A stretch of DNA of 64,000 bases, from the NCBI RefSeq assembly GCF_021044775.1, contig NZ_JAJNOQ010000006.1, positions 62,001 to 126,000 on the forward strand, given 5' to 3'. The stretch is from Paraeggerthella hominis. Its GTDB lineage: Bacteria > Actinomycetota > Coriobacteriia > Coriobacteriales > Eggerthellaceae. Under the pieces are notes generated by a model. That model saw only the letters and a list, made by a program, of their open reading frames with translations. It had not been told where the DNA came from and made no database searches. The position numbers and the translations under genes were made by a program. Shown one piece after another: positions 26,019-34,782 of this stretch. Position 1 is the stretch's first letter. Each line of letters starts with the position of its first letter.

Positions 26019-26097
26019 CCAGACGAGCGAGGGGGAAGGATCCTTTCGCGAAGAGTCCGAGCGTTTTGTGGGCTTGCGGGGCCTTCAAACATTTTCA

Positions 26098-26126
26098 TTG
26101 ACCGGCCTTGTCCGCACGGCTAAAAT
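26098..26126 (+). promoter_or_regulatory. tRNA promoter
   Basis: TTGACC (26098-26103), 17-base spacer, TAAAAT (26121-26126), 25 bases before tRNA-Lys; near-consensus as expected for stable RNA genes. Confidence 0.8.
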
Positions 26127-26151
26127 GTATTCTCGCGCATTGGAGCGACGT

Positions 26152-26227
26152 GGGCCGTTAGCTCAGTTGGTAGAGCAGGGGACTTTTAATCCCAAGGTCG
26201 CGGGTTCGACTCCCTCACGGCCCACCA
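26152..26227 (+). tRNA. tRNA-Lys (UUU)
   Basis: Seventy-six bases including an encoded CCA. The acceptor stem GGGCCGT pairs with ACGGCCC, the D arm has AGCTCAGTTGGTAGAGC, the anticodon loop CTTTTAA reads TTT, and the T arm is GCGGGTTCGACTCCC-type. It is followed 57 bases later by tRNA-Gln in the same unit. Confidence 0.96.
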
Positions 26228-26284
26228 TTTTTTTCCTTCCAATCGCGATGGCAGGGGCTTCGGCTTTTGCATGCCGTTCTGAAC

Positions 26285-26358
26285 TGGGCCATCGTCCAAC
26301 GGCAGGACTCTGGTTTTTGGTACCAGCTATCCAGGTTCGAATCCTGGTGGCCCAGCCA
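26285..26358 (+). tRNA. tRNA-Gln (UUG)
   Basis: Seventy-four bases including CCA. Acceptor TGGGCCA pairs with TGGCCCA, the anticodon stem CTGGT/ACCAG encloses TTTTGGT with anticodon TTG, and the T arm is CCAGGTTCGAATCCTGG. Same transcript as tRNA-Lys. Confidence 0.96.
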
Positions 26359-26411
26359 CTTCACACCGCTCATGTCGTTCGCATCAGTGCATCGCGCACC
26401 GCATTTTGCTT

Positions 26412-26438
26412 CGCCGCTCCGCTTGGGCGGCGTTTTTA
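26412..26438 (+). terminator. Terminator of the tRNA unit
   Basis: Eight-bp stem CGCCGCTC/GGGCGGCG (one G-U) followed by TTTTTATT. It overlaps the end of the convergent apbE gene. Confidence 0.85.
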
Positions 26439-27362
26439 TTCCAGCAGTTCGAAGGGGATGTCGCTTCCTATCCCGGATGTTGCCAGCACATCGCCCTCGT
26501 TCGTTACCAGCACGGCTTCCAACGACGGATGGCTCTCCGCAAACGCAAGCGCGCGATCGGCGCCCATGATGACGAGCGCTGTGGTGAATCCGTCCGCGTC
26601 AAGCGAAGCGCGCGAAACCACGGTGGCGCTCAGCAGGTCGGTCTGCGCGGGAAAGCCGGTGCGCGGATCCAGAATGTGGTGGTACAGCGTGCCGTCGCGC
26701 TCGAACGCGCGCTCGTATATGCCGCTCGTCACCACCGATCCGTCGCGAACGCTTACGCAGGCGAACGAATCCCGCATCGGCAGGGCGCTTGAAGGAAAGG
26801 GCTTTCGGATGCCCACCCGCCACGGCGTTCCGTCGGGTTTGCCTCCCATAACCGCCACATTGCCTCCCAGGTTGACCAATGCGCGCTCGACGCCGCCCTC
26901 GCGCAACAGCGCAAGGATACCGTCGGCGATGTATCCTTTCGCGATGCCGCCCAAGTCAACGCAGGCCAGCGGGTCGTGCAGCGTCACGGTCGAGCCCGTC
27001 ACGGCAACGTTTCGGTAGTCCACGTGGCGCAGCGCTGCGGCCAGATCGTTGGGGTTGGGGATCGTTTGCCGCTTGAAGTCCCAGAGTTGCGTTGCGCTTC
27101 CCATGGTGATGTCGAACAGCCCGTCGGTGGCGCGGCAGTATGCCAACGCCGTGTCGATGAACGTTGCCAGCTCGGGATCGACGTCGGTCGGAACACCGCG
27201 CGCATGGTTGAGCCGAAACAGCTCGCTTGCGGGATCAACCCGCGAGAGCAAAAGCTCGCAGCGGTCGCACCATGCCACGGCTCGGTCGATGATGCTTGCA
27301 TCGTCGGTCTCCGCACTGATGGTGTTGGTGGTGTTGAACCGAAAGAACTCCCGAGAAACCAT
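26436..27362 (-). CDS. apbE: FAD:protein FMN transferase ApbE
   Basis: Transfers FMN from FAD onto a Thr/Ser in proteins carrying a DxxSGAT-type motif; 308 residues. Family motifs are MGSATQLWDF-like, ACVDLGGIAKGYIAD, ALVNLGGNVAVMGG and YHHILDPRTGFPA near the C-terminus. No signal peptide is visible, so it works in the cytoplasm. The ATG at 27362 has GAAGGGAA upstream and is preferred to one nine codons earlier. A membrane LuxR regulator diverges from it, and the next gene is a substrate with two attachment motifs. Confidence 0.9.
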   Translation of the reverse strand: MVSREFFRFNTTNTISAETDDASIIDRAVAWCDRCELLLSRVDPASELFRLNHARGVPTDVDPELATFIDTALAYCRATDGLFDITMGSATQLWDFKRQTIPNPNDLAAALRHVDYRNVAVTGSTVTLHDPLACVDLGGIAKGYIADGILALLREGGVERALVNLGGNVAVMGGKPDGTPWRVGIRKPFPSSALPMRDSFACVSVRDGSVVTSGIYERAFERDGTLYHHILDPRTGFPAQTDLLSATVVSRASLDADGFTTALVIMGADRALAFAESHPSLEAVLVTNEGDVLATSGIGSDIPFELLE

Positions 27363-27502
27363 ACCGTTCCCTTCAACGTGAAGCGCCATACGCTACTGGA
27401 ACAGTATACTTTCTTTGGAGCCGTGCTGCAGGTGCGGCATGCGACGCGGGTGAGCGGCGTCGGCCGATGCCACGGCGAACGAGCGGTGGAAGGAGAAACG
27501 CA

Positions 27503-29008
27503 ATGCAGCCTGAAAAGCGAGGCCTCATCCCGCAGTTCGATGCGTTCGACACGGTTGCTCTTCTTTCCTTCTGCATGAGCGTTCCCCTGCTTTTGCCCGT
27601 TCTCGAGTTTTGGCAGCGCGCGACGACCCCAGCCCTTGGCGCGGGTTCGTTTTTGCCGGCCGTTTCGTTCTCGACGGCGCTCTCGCTTGCCGCCATGTTC
27701 ACGTCGCTCGCGTTCCTGTTTGTCTGTTTGCTCAAAACGGCGCATGCTCGGCTGAACCGCACGGTCGTGCTATTGGCCTTAGGTTGTTACGCGCTTGGAT
27801 ATGCACTGCTCGATCTGTGGAGCTTCGGGGTTGTCGATGGATCCCTTGTTGAGGCGGGATGCGGCCTTATGATGGGGTTCGGAGCGGCCGTCATGAGCCT
27901 TGTTTGGGTGAGCCGGCTGCGCGTGCTCGCGTTTCGACGCGCGTTGGCGGTGGTTTGGGCTTCCGCGCTCGGCCTGTTTGCCAGCAGCGCTTTGTTGCCG
28001 ATGCTCAACGTTGATGCGGCGCGCGTAGCGCTTACGTGCGCGGCGGCTCTTTCCCTTGCGGGATGCGCTCGGCTGTTCTTTCGCTCGCAGCGTGAGGACG
28101 ATCGCTTGGCGCAATCGGGCGCGAACTGGTGGGACGTGTTCGGCCATCTGGACGTTTCCGTAGTGGAAGGGACCGGGGATTTCAAGACGCCGCTTTCCCG
28201 GGCACTGTTCTTCGCGGTCATGCCGTTTTCCATGTTGCTGCTGTTCGTTGCCGACAGCAGCTTGGCGCAGACGATGGAGTGGGGGATGGCGCCGTTGGCA
28301 TGGGCTGGCTTGCTCGCCGAAGCCGCTATGGTGCTCCTTGCGTTTCTGAAGACGGACCAAGCCCTGATCAACTTTTCCTATCGCTTCTTCTTGCCGCTGA
28401 TGGCTTTCGCGACGTTTGCCGCAACCGCGTTTGTCGATCCGCCGCTTCAGCGTTCGGCGATGGTGGTGGGCTCTCTTGCGTTCTGCACGGTCTACGCGCT
28501 CATTATGTCGGCAATGCTCGTTTCCATGGCGGGTCGCATGCGCTCTCTCGCGTTGCCCGCTGGCGGCATCATGATTATATTCAGCTGTCTGGTGTGCCTG
28601 CTTTCGGACGCCAGCGCCAACGCGGGCGTCCTGGGCGCGTATCGCTACCAGATCCTCATCGTACTGTTCGTGATCATGGCCGTTGTCCTCATGGTCACGC
28701 CCAGCTCGCGGCTGTGGCGCGTCATGCTTGAAGGCATCGATGCTGCGGAGTCGGCTTTGCCTGACGCGCGGGAAGATTACCTGCGTCGTTGCGCCCAGCT
28801 GGCGGAAAAGCATCGTCTGACTGCTCGAGAAGCCGAGATCTTGCTGCTTTTGGGCCGCGGGCACACGTCGATTTTCGTTGCCGAAGAACTGACGGTGGCC
28901 GAATCCACGGTGCGCAGCCATCGCAAGAACATCTATCGCAAGCTTGGCGTGTCGTCGCGCGAAGAGCTGTTCAAGCTGCTCGATGACCAGGCTGACGAAG
29001 GCGTTTGA
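27503..29008 (+). CDS. LuxR-family regulator with multi-spanning membrane half
   Basis: 501 residues. The N-terminal 400 contain about ten to twelve hydrophobic segments; the C-terminal LuxR helix-turn-helix reads LTAREAEILLLLGRGHTS, then LTVAESTVRSHRKNIYRKLGV. It has the same architecture as the regulators at 17118 and 55559. AAGGAG precedes ATG 27503. It sits between apbE (divergent) and the FMN-protein gene (downstream, same strand), both likely targets. The ligand is unknown. Confidence 0.82.
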   Translation: MQPEKRGLIPQFDAFDTVALLSFCMSVPLLLPVLEFWQRATTPALGAGSFLPAVSFSTALSLAAMFTSLAFLFVCLLKTAHARLNRTVVLLALGCYALGYALLDLWSFGVVDGSLVEAGCGLMMGFGAAVMSLVWVSRLRVLAFRRALAVVWASALGLFASSALLPMLNVDAARVALTCAAALSLAGCARLFFRSQREDDRLAQSGANWWDVFGHLDVSVVEGTGDFKTPLSRALFFAVMPFSMLLLFVADSSLAQTMEWGMAPLAWAGLLAEAAMVLLAFLKTDQALINFSYRFFLPLMAFATFAATAFVDPPLQRSAMVVGSLAFCTVYALIMSAMLVSMAGRMRSLALPAGGIMIIFSCLVCLLSDASANAGVLGAYRYQILIVLFVIMAVVLMVTPSSRLWRVMLEGIDAAESALPDAREDYLRRCAQLAEKHRLTAREAEILLLLGRGHTSIFVAEELTVAESTVRSHRKNIYRKLGVSSREELFKLLDDQADEGV

Positions 29009-29114
29009 GCAATCTCCCCCTTTTCGTTTAGAAAGAACATGCCAGGTGGGGAGCAAGTCCCCTCGTTTTGACGATAGATTCCCCTTGCTTCGGCTCGTAT
29101 GGTGGCCTCGTTGT

Positions 29115-29129
29115 TTGAAGATACTTCAA
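29115..29129. promoter_or_regulatory. Candidate operator before the FMN-protein gene
   Basis: Perfect inverted repeat TTGAAG-ATA-CTTCAA, ending just before the ribosome site (GGGAGG) of the FMN-binding protein. It could bind the upstream LuxR regulator; this is inferred from position only. Confidence 0.4.
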
Positions 29130-29140
29130 GGGAGGCTACC

Positions 29141-30184
29141 ATGGAACTGCAAGTCACTCGTCGTGATTTTCTCAAGGGGAGCATTGTCGTAGCGCTGGGC
29201 GCGGCAGGCGCTTCCATGCTGGGTTCGTGCGCGCCAAGCGGCGCCGCTGCAACATCCGAAGGCGCGACGCCCGCAGTCGGTTCGGGCGGCTCCTCGAACG
29301 CGGTTACCCTTCATCGCGGCTACGGCGCGGCTCACGGTGACAAATGCTTCACAAGCGTGGTCGTCGCTACGGCAGATGACGGCTCGATCCTTGCCGTGAG
29401 CGTGGACGATTACCAATTCATGCCGGCCGGTTCGACGGGCATCACGCCGGTTCCGAATTCCGATGCCGGGCTTGCGGCCGGCTACGCAACGGGTCAGGTG
29501 CTCATGTCGAAAACCGTGAACACCGACGCGTATTCCGCAATGATGAAGGAAAAGGCGCAGGCCACGCAGCCTTGGCTCACGTCCATGCGCGCTATCGAAG
29601 ACTACTGCGTTGGCAAGAAGCCTTCGGAGCTGAAGAAGGCCAGCATCGATACGGTGTCGGGGGCTACGCTCGTCGACGCTCCCAACTATCTTAAGCTGGT
29701 GTCCGAAGTTGCTCAAAGCGACGCCATCACCTCGTCGGGCACGTATTCGGGTGATGGATCGAACCTCAAGCTAGGGCGCGTCAACGCCGCTGCGCATGGC
29801 GACAAGGCGTTTGCCGAAGCCGTTTCGCTCGTGCAAGACGACGTGCTGGTTGCAACGAGCATCGACGAGTTCCAGTTCGTCGCCACGTCTTCCGAAGGCT
29901 TCGTTCCCGTACCGAATTCCGATGCAGCGTTTGCCGCCGGTTACGCCGAGGGCCAGATGCTCATGTCCAAGTCGGTGAACTCCGAAGCGTATTCCGCGAT
30001 GATGAAGGAGAAGGCCCAGGCCACTACGCCATGGATTGAGTCCATGGAGGCCATCGAATCGTTTGTGGCCGGCCAGAAGATCTCCGACGTGAAGGCGAAG
30101 GGCCCTGACGCCGTTTCCGGTGCGACGCTTGTGGACACCGCCGGCTATGTGAAGGCGGCGGTAGAGGCTGCCAAGGCTGCTTAG
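29141..30184 (+). CDS. Tat-exported lipoprotein with two FMN-attachment domains
   Basis: 347 residues. The signal peptide has TRRDFLK (Tat) and a lipobox at Cys30 (LGSC). The mature part is an internal duplication: residues about 55-190 and 210-345 share GAAHGDK/NAAAHGDK, PVPNSDA, AYSAMMKEKAQAT and an attachment motif. The motifs are D170-TVSGAT (Thr176) and D323-AVSGAT (Thr329), the DxxSGAT sequence that ApbE modifies. So it probably carries two covalent FMNs on the outer face and passes electrons to an exported reductase. There is no transmembrane part beyond the signal and no heme motif. The apbE gene is 1.8 kb away. Confidence 0.82.
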   Translation: MELQVTRRDFLKGSIVVALGAAGASMLGSCAPSGAAATSEGATPAVGSGGSSNAVTLHRGYGAAHGDKCFTSVVVATADDGSILAVSVDDYQFMPAGSTGITPVPNSDAGLAAGYATGQVLMSKTVNTDAYSAMMKEKAQATQPWLTSMRAIEDYCVGKKPSELKKASIDTVSGATLVDAPNYLKLVSEVAQSDAITSSGTYSGDGSNLKLGRVNAAAHGDKAFAEAVSLVQDDVLVATSIDEFQFVATSSEGFVPVPNSDAAFAAGYAEGQMLMSKSVNSEAYSAMMKEKAQATTPWIESMEAIESFVAGQKISDVKAKGPDAVSGATLVDTAGYVKAAVEAAKAA

Positions 30185-30205
30185 ATCCGCTGTTCCGTTC
30201 CCCTT

Positions 30206-30245
30206 GCGAAGCGAGCCGATTGTCGTACGCGTCGGATCGCTTCGC
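30206..30245 (+). terminator. Possible terminator after the FMN protein
   Basis: Nine-bp stem GCGAAGCGA (30206-30214) with TCGCTTCGC (30237-30245), long loop, weak T tail (CGTTGCTT). A TATAAT (30265-30270) shortly after suggests a separate promoter for the next gene. Confidence 0.45.
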
Positions 30246-30296
30246 CGTTGCTTGCCGAGCGCATTATAATAGGCGGAAAGCCGGATAGGAGACTCT

Positions 30297-30866
30297 ATGG
30301 ACGCATTGCCGTACGAGCGACGTAACCGATCTCCCAAGCAGGGTGCCGCCATCGGCCTGCTTGTCTTGATGGCGATGGTCCTCAGCTTTGTCGAGCTTCC
30401 AGTGGTCCCGGGCGCCGAATGGCTGAAGTACGATCCCTCCGGTGCGGTGTCGTTGCTGGCCACCGTGCTGTACGGCTCTTGGATAGGGGTCGGCGTGGCG
30501 GTTGCTTCGTGGATACCCCATTTGATTACCGACCCCTTGGGCGCGTTCATGAACATCATGGCAACCGTCTCCCTTGTTATGGTGGTGGGGGCGGTGTATC
30601 GTCGCAAGCCATGCTTGCTGTATGTGGTATTGGGCTGCGCGGCTGGCGTGGCCGCGTCTACGGCCGTTTCCGTCTGTTTGAATTTCGTGGTGATGCCGCT
30701 GTACGTTGAGGCGACGTATCAGCAGGTTGCCGCGCTCGTGTTTCCCGCGCTGCTGCCGTTCAACGTGCTCAAGGCGTTGGCGAACTCGGTTTTGGCCATT
30801 GTCTCGTACCGGAAGCTGGCGGCTTTGCTGGGGGAGTCGGATCTTGGCTCGTCTTCTTCACATTAA
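30297..30866 (+). CDS. ECF transporter substrate-binding subunit, riboflavin-type (RibU-like)
   Basis: Membrane protein of 189 residues with about six hydrophobic segments. The motif LKYDPSGA (43-50) matches the KYDPSD region by which RibU binds riboflavin; the usual Asp after Ser is Gly here. AGGAG precedes ATG 30297. It would work with a shared EcfT and two ATPases; a lone ecfT is at 34783 and no ATPases are in this window. Its place next to the flavinylation genes fits riboflavin supply. I see no FMN-riboswitch consensus upstream. Confidence 0.78.
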   Translation: MDALPYERRNRSPKQGAAIGLLVLMAMVLSFVELPVVPGAEWLKYDPSGAVSLLATVLYGSWIGVGVAVASWIPHLITDPLGAFMNIMATVSLVMVVGAVYRRKPCLLYVVLGCAAGVAASTAVSVCLNFVVMPLYVEATYQQVAALVFPALLPFNVLKALANSVLAIVSYRKLAALLGESDLGSSSSH

Positions 30867-30872
30867 ATACCC

Positions 30873-30900
30873 TTGACCTTGCAGGCAAAATGCCTATACT
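30873..30900 (+). promoter_or_regulatory. Candidate promoter upstream of infA
   Basis: TTGACC (30873-30878), 16-base spacer, TATACT (30895-30900). It would give a leader of about 255 bases before infA. Confidence 0.6.
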
Positions 30901-31090
30901 TATTTCTCTGACGGAGCGTCCACCCTTAAAACGCGCCCGACCCCGTCGAAGCCGACAAGGCGGCTGCGCATCGCGCGAGTACCTGGCGGTCCTGCTCCTT
31001 ATGCGGACTGCGCGGTTCCGAACCGCACGCCTGACATGCAGGCATATTCGAACCAACGGTTTGTTGGCTTTCTGTGCCCAAAAAATTCTC

Positions 31091-31120
31091 TTGCTCAATC
31101 TACACTTTATTTGGTAGAAT
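31091..31120 (+). promoter_or_regulatory. Second candidate promoter of the infA-rplQ operon
   Basis: TTGCTC (31091-31096), 18-base spacer, TAGAAT (31115-31120), about 40 bases before the infA start, in an AT-rich stretch. Confidence 0.55.
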
Positions 31121-31162
31121 CTATCGTTGCTGCTTATAACGACCTGCTTTGAAGGAGCACTT

Positions 31163-31381
31163 TTGAGCAAAGAAGATGTAATCGAGCTTGAGGGAACTGT
31201 CCTAGAAGCGTTGCCGAACGCTATGTTTAGGGTTGAGCTCGAAAACGGACACAAGATATTGGCCCATATCTCTGGCAAGATGCGTATGCACTACATCAAG
31301 ATCCTGCCGGGAGACAAGGTGACGGTTGAGCTTTCCGTCTACGACCTGAATCGCGGCCGTATCACGTATCGTTTCAAGTAG
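31163..31381 (+). CDS. infA: Translation initiation factor IF-1
   Basis: Small OB-fold factor that binds the ribosomal A site during initiation. From the TTG at 31163 it is 72 residues, the standard length, starting SKEDVIELEGTV and ending GRITYRFK. GAAGGAG lies six bases before the TTG; this decides against a frame 12 codons longer. It is the first gene of the ribosomal protein unit. Confidence 0.95.
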   Translation: MSKEDVIELEGTVLEALPNAMFRVELENGHKILAHISGKMRMHYIKILPGDKVTVELSVYDLNRGRITYRFK

Positions 31382-31482
31382 GCGCAGTTTTTTGCGTCAA
31401 GCGCGTTAATCAGTTAAGAAAATTCTCACCTGCGGCTGGGTGTGGAGTATAGACGGGAACGCATAACCGAAAGGAAATGATT

Positions 31483-31596
31483 ATGAAGGTACGTCCTTCG
31501 GTCAAGAAAATGTGCGACAAGTGCAAAATCATCCGACGCCATGGCAAGGTCCTCGTTATCTGCGAGAACCCGCGCCATAAGCAGCGTCAGGGCTAG
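31483..31596 (+). CDS. rpmJ: Ribosomal protein L36
   Basis: Thirty-seven residues beginning MKVRPSVKKMCDKC and ending HKQRQG, with the zinc-ribbon residues C11, C14, C27 and H32. Its length is exactly that of the family. AAAGGAAA is just upstream. It lies between infA and rpsM as in most bacteria. Confidence 0.96.
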   Translation: MKVRPSVKKMCDKCKIIRRHGKVLVICENPRHKQRQG

Positions 31597-31618
31597 GAAG
31601 AAAGAGGAGATATAACCT

Positions 31619-31987
31619 ATGGCACGTCTTGTTGGTGTCGACCTTCCTCGCGACAAGCGCATTGAAGTCGGCTTGACCTACATCTACGGCATTGGCCTGA
31701 CCACTTCCAAGCAGATCCTCGCCGAGACCGGCGTTGATCCGAGCGTCCGCGTGAAGGACCTCACGGAAGATGATCTGCAGAAGCTGCGCGACTACATCCA
31801 GGGCAACATCAAGGTGGAGGGCGACCTGCACCGCGAGGTTTCTCAGAACGTCAAGCGCCTCATGGAGATCGGTTGCTATCGTGGACTCCGCCATCGTCGC
31901 GGCCTGCCCGTTCGCGGACAGCGCACGCACACGAACGCGCGCACGCGCAAGGGTCCTCGTAAGCAAATCGGCGGAAAGAAAAAGTGA
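31619..31987 (+). CDS. rpsM: Ribosomal protein S13
   Basis: Small-subunit head protein, 122 residues. It shows ARLVGVDLPRDKRIEVGLTYIYGIG at the start, split-by-family motifs NVKRLMEIGCYRGLRHRRGLPVRGQ, and THTNARTRKGPRK in the basic tail that contacts tRNA. GAGGAG lies upstream. It belongs to the alpha operon with rpsK, rpsD, rpoA and rplQ. Confidence 0.97.
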   Translation: MARLVGVDLPRDKRIEVGLTYIYGIGLTTSKQILAETGVDPSVRVKDLTEDDLQKLRDYIQGNIKVEGDLHREVSQNVKRLMEIGCYRGLRHRRGLPVRGQRTHTNARTRKGPRKQIGGKKK

Positions 31988-31998
31988 GGTAGCTAGAA

Positions 31999-32397
<399 letters not shown>

Positions 32398-32416
32398 CTG
32401 AAAGGATCTAAGTATT

Positions 32417-33043
32417 ATGGCTCGTTATACTGGAGCGGACTGCCGTTTGTGCCGTCGTGAAGGTGCGAAGCTCTTCCTGAAGGGCGACCGCTGCTACACG
32501 GAGAAGTGCGCAATCGAGCGCCGTAACTACGCGCCGGGCGAAGCCGGCAAAAAGCGCATCAAGGAAAGCGAATATCGCACTCAGCTGCGCGAGAAGCAGA
32601 AGACCAAGCGTATCTATGGCGTTCTGGAGAAGCAGTTCCGTCATTACTACGATATGGCCAACCGTCAGCAGGGCGTTACGGGTGAGAACCTGCTTCGCAT
32701 CCTGGAAAGCCGTCTGGACAACGTCGTCTACCGCCTGGGCTTTGCGAAGTCTCGCGCGGAGGCTCGCCAGCAGGTGCGTCACGGTCACATCGTTGTCAAC
32801 GGTCGTCGCGTCGACATCCCGTCGTTCCGCGTTCGTCCGGGCGACGTGGTTGCCGTTGCTCCCAAGGCTCAGGACATGTTGGTCATCAAGAGCGCGCTGA
32901 TCTCCAACGAGCGCGTGCAGGTGCCGGCATGGCTTGAGGTTGACATCGAGAAACTTCAGGGCAGCGTTCTCGCGCTTCCGCAACGCGACCAGATCGATCT
33001 GGATATTCGCGAGCAGCTCATCGTCGAGCTCTACTCGAAATAA
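32417..33043 (+). CDS. rpsD: Ribosomal protein S4
   Basis: Primary 16S rRNA-binding protein, 208 residues. The N-terminus ARYTGADCRLCRREG carries a zinc-binding Cys set (C10, C13 and later Cys such as in DRCYTEKCAIERR). The S4 RNA-binding domain is RLDNVVYRLGFAKSRAEARQQVRHGHIVVNGRR. In many bacteria S4 also regulates this operon by binding its message; no such site was identified here. Confidence 0.97.
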   Translation: MARYTGADCRLCRREGAKLFLKGDRCYTEKCAIERRNYAPGEAGKKRIKESEYRTQLREKQKTKRIYGVLEKQFRHYYDMANRQQGVTGENLLRILESRLDNVVYRLGFAKSRAEARQQVRHGHIVVNGRRVDIPSFRVRPGDVVAVAPKAQDMLVIKSALISNERVQVPAWLEVDIEKLQGSVLALPQRDQIDLDIREQLIVELYSK

Positions 33044-33072
33044 TCGCGGCATAGTAAGGAGGCTTACCCCAC

Positions 33073-34023
33073 ATGACAGAGTTCATGAGGCCTACTGTAA
33101 CAACGGAAGAAGTCAACGATACTGTCGCGCGTTTCATCGTCGAACCGCTCGAGCGCGGTTACGGCTACACGCTGGGCAACTGCATGCGTCGCGTGCTGCT
33201 CTCGTCCCTGGATGGCGCAAAGGCTACGGCCATCCAGATCGAGGGTGTGCAGCATGAGTTCACGACGGCCGAGGGTGTCATCGAGGACATCACGGACATC
33301 GTTTTGAATGTCAAGGGACTCGTGTTCTCTGCACTGAACGACGACATCGAAGAGGCCACGGCGCATGTGTCGGTGGAGGGTCCTTGCACGGTTACGGGCG
33401 CGGACCTCGACATCCCGACCGAGTTTACCCTGGTCAACCCGGAGCACGTCATTGCGACGGTTTCCGATGGCGGCCAGTTGGACATGACGGTTCGCATCGG
33501 CGTCGGCCGCGGCTACGTGTCTGCCGAGCGCAACAAGCGCACGGAGGATCCCATCGGGGTCATCCATGTTGACTCGTTGTTCTCGCCGGTCCGTCGCTGC
33601 ACGCTCAACGTGACCGACACCCGCGTGGGCCAGCGTACTGACTACGACAAGCTCGTGCTGGAGGTGGAAACGGACGGCAGCATCACGCCGACCGAGGCCA
33701 TCTGCCGCGCGTCCAACATCGTGAACCAGTACATGGGCGCGTTCTTGAGCCTGTCCGATATGGCCGACGAGGAGGAGGGCGAAGTTCCGTCCATCTTCGC
33801 GCCGGAGGGCCAGGAGTCCAACGCCGAGCTGGACAAGCAGATCGAGGATCTCGACCTGTCCGTTCGCTCGTACAACTGCCTGAAGCGCGCCGGTATCCAT
33901 TCGGTTCGCCAGCTGGTCGAGTTCTCCGAAAACGACCTGCTGAACATTAGGAACTTTGGTGCGAAGTCCATCGAGGAAGTGAAGGACAAGCTCATTTCCA
34001 TGGACCTCAATTTGAAGCTATAG
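33073..34023 (+). CDS. rpoA: RNA polymerase alpha subunit
   Basis: 316 residues. The N-terminal assembly domain contains EPLERGYGYTLGNCMRRVLLSS and later GYVSAERNK; the C-terminal domain, which binds UP elements and activators, contains LDLSVRSYNCLKRAGI and IRNFGAKSIEEVKDKL. Both domains and the linker are intact. GAGGCTTA-type ribosome site upstream. Confidence 0.97.
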   Translation: MTEFMRPTVTTEEVNDTVARFIVEPLERGYGYTLGNCMRRVLLSSLDGAKATAIQIEGVQHEFTTAEGVIEDITDIVLNVKGLVFSALNDDIEEATAHVSVEGPCTVTGADLDIPTEFTLVNPEHVIATVSDGGQLDMTVRIGVGRGYVSAERNKRTEDPIGVIHVDSLFSPVRRCTLNVTDTRVGQRTDYDKLVLEVETDGSITPTEAICRASNIVNQYMGAFLSLSDMADEEEGEVPSIFAPEGQESNAELDKQIEDLDLSVRSYNCLKRAGIHSVRQLVEFSENDLLNIRNFGAKSIEEVKDKLISMDLNLKL

Positions 34024-34035
34024 GAGATACGTATC

Positions 34036-34599
34036 ATGCGACACAATTACAAGGGCCGCAAGCTGGGCACCGACTTCAGCCACACCAAGGCCATGAAGAA
34101 GAGCCTGGTGAACGCCCTGTTCCTGAACGACCGCATCAAGACGGTCGAGTCGCGCGCCAAGGAGATCCGTCCTGACGTCGACAAGATCATCACCTGGGCG
34201 AAGCGCGGCGACCTGCATGCTCGTCGTCTGGCCATCGCGGCTCTGGGCGACAAGGAACTCGTGCGCGAGATCTTCGAGAAGGTCGAGCAGGGCATGTTCC
34301 AGGACCGTCAGGGCGGCTACACCCGCATCATGAAGCTGGGTCCCCGCAAGGGCGACAACGCCCCCATGGTCATCATGGAGCTTGTGACCGAGCCCGTGAA
34401 GAAGAAGGACGAGGAGAAGCCGGCCGCCAAGAAGGCTGCGAAGAAGGTTGCTCCCAAGAAGGTCGAGAAGGTCGAGGAGGCTGCTGAGGCTCAGGCTGAG
34501 GAAGCCGCCGTCGAGGCTGCCGACAAGGCTGAAGAGGCTGCTGCTGAGAACGTGGAAGCCGTCGAGGCCGAGGTTGTGGAGAAGGAGAAGGCTGAATAG
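34036..34599 (+). CDS. rplQ: Ribosomal protein L17 with long C-terminal tail
   Basis: The first 118 residues are a normal L17 (RKLGTDFSHTKAMKKSLVNAL, then RPDVDKIITWAKRGDLHARR and GYTRIMKLGPRKGD). Residues 119-187 are an added Lys/Ala stretch turning into a Glu/Ala-rich acidic tail. Such tails occur in some actinobacterial ribosomal proteins; the role is unknown. It ends the alpha operon and is followed by a strong terminator. Confidence 0.95.
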   Translation: MRHNYKGRKLGTDFSHTKAMKKSLVNALFLNDRIKTVESRAKEIRPDVDKIITWAKRGDLHARRLAIAALGDKELVREIFEKVEQGMFQDRQGGYTRIMKLGPRKGDNAPMVIMELVTEPVKKKDEEKPAAKKAAKKVAPKKVEKVEEAAEAQAEEAAVEAADKAEEAAAENVEAVEAEVVEKEKAE

Positions 34600-34627
34600 C
34601 TTTCGCTTCGCTTCATACTGATATGGG

Positions 34628-34659
34628 AAAGGGATCCGCATGCGCGGGTCCCTTTTTTT
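34628..34659 (+). terminator. Terminator of the infA-rplQ operon
   Basis: Stem GGGATCCGC/GCGGGTCCC extended by AAA/TTT (34628-34655), followed by a run of seven T. Confidence 0.93.
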
Positions 34660-34782
34660 GAGTGTTCGGCGAGCATGATCGTCGAACTGCGGGCGTGACG
34701 TGCGCCTTGCGGTTCGCGCTCGCGTTAGCGTTGGCTTCGTGCAGTTCGTGCGCGCATCCTCCGATTGTGGCATACTGCCTGC

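Noticed and set aside
30185..30296. Possible FMN riboswitch before the RibU-like gene
   Set aside because: The gap is only 112 bases and contains a hairpin and -10 box, with none of the conserved FMN-aptamer blocks.
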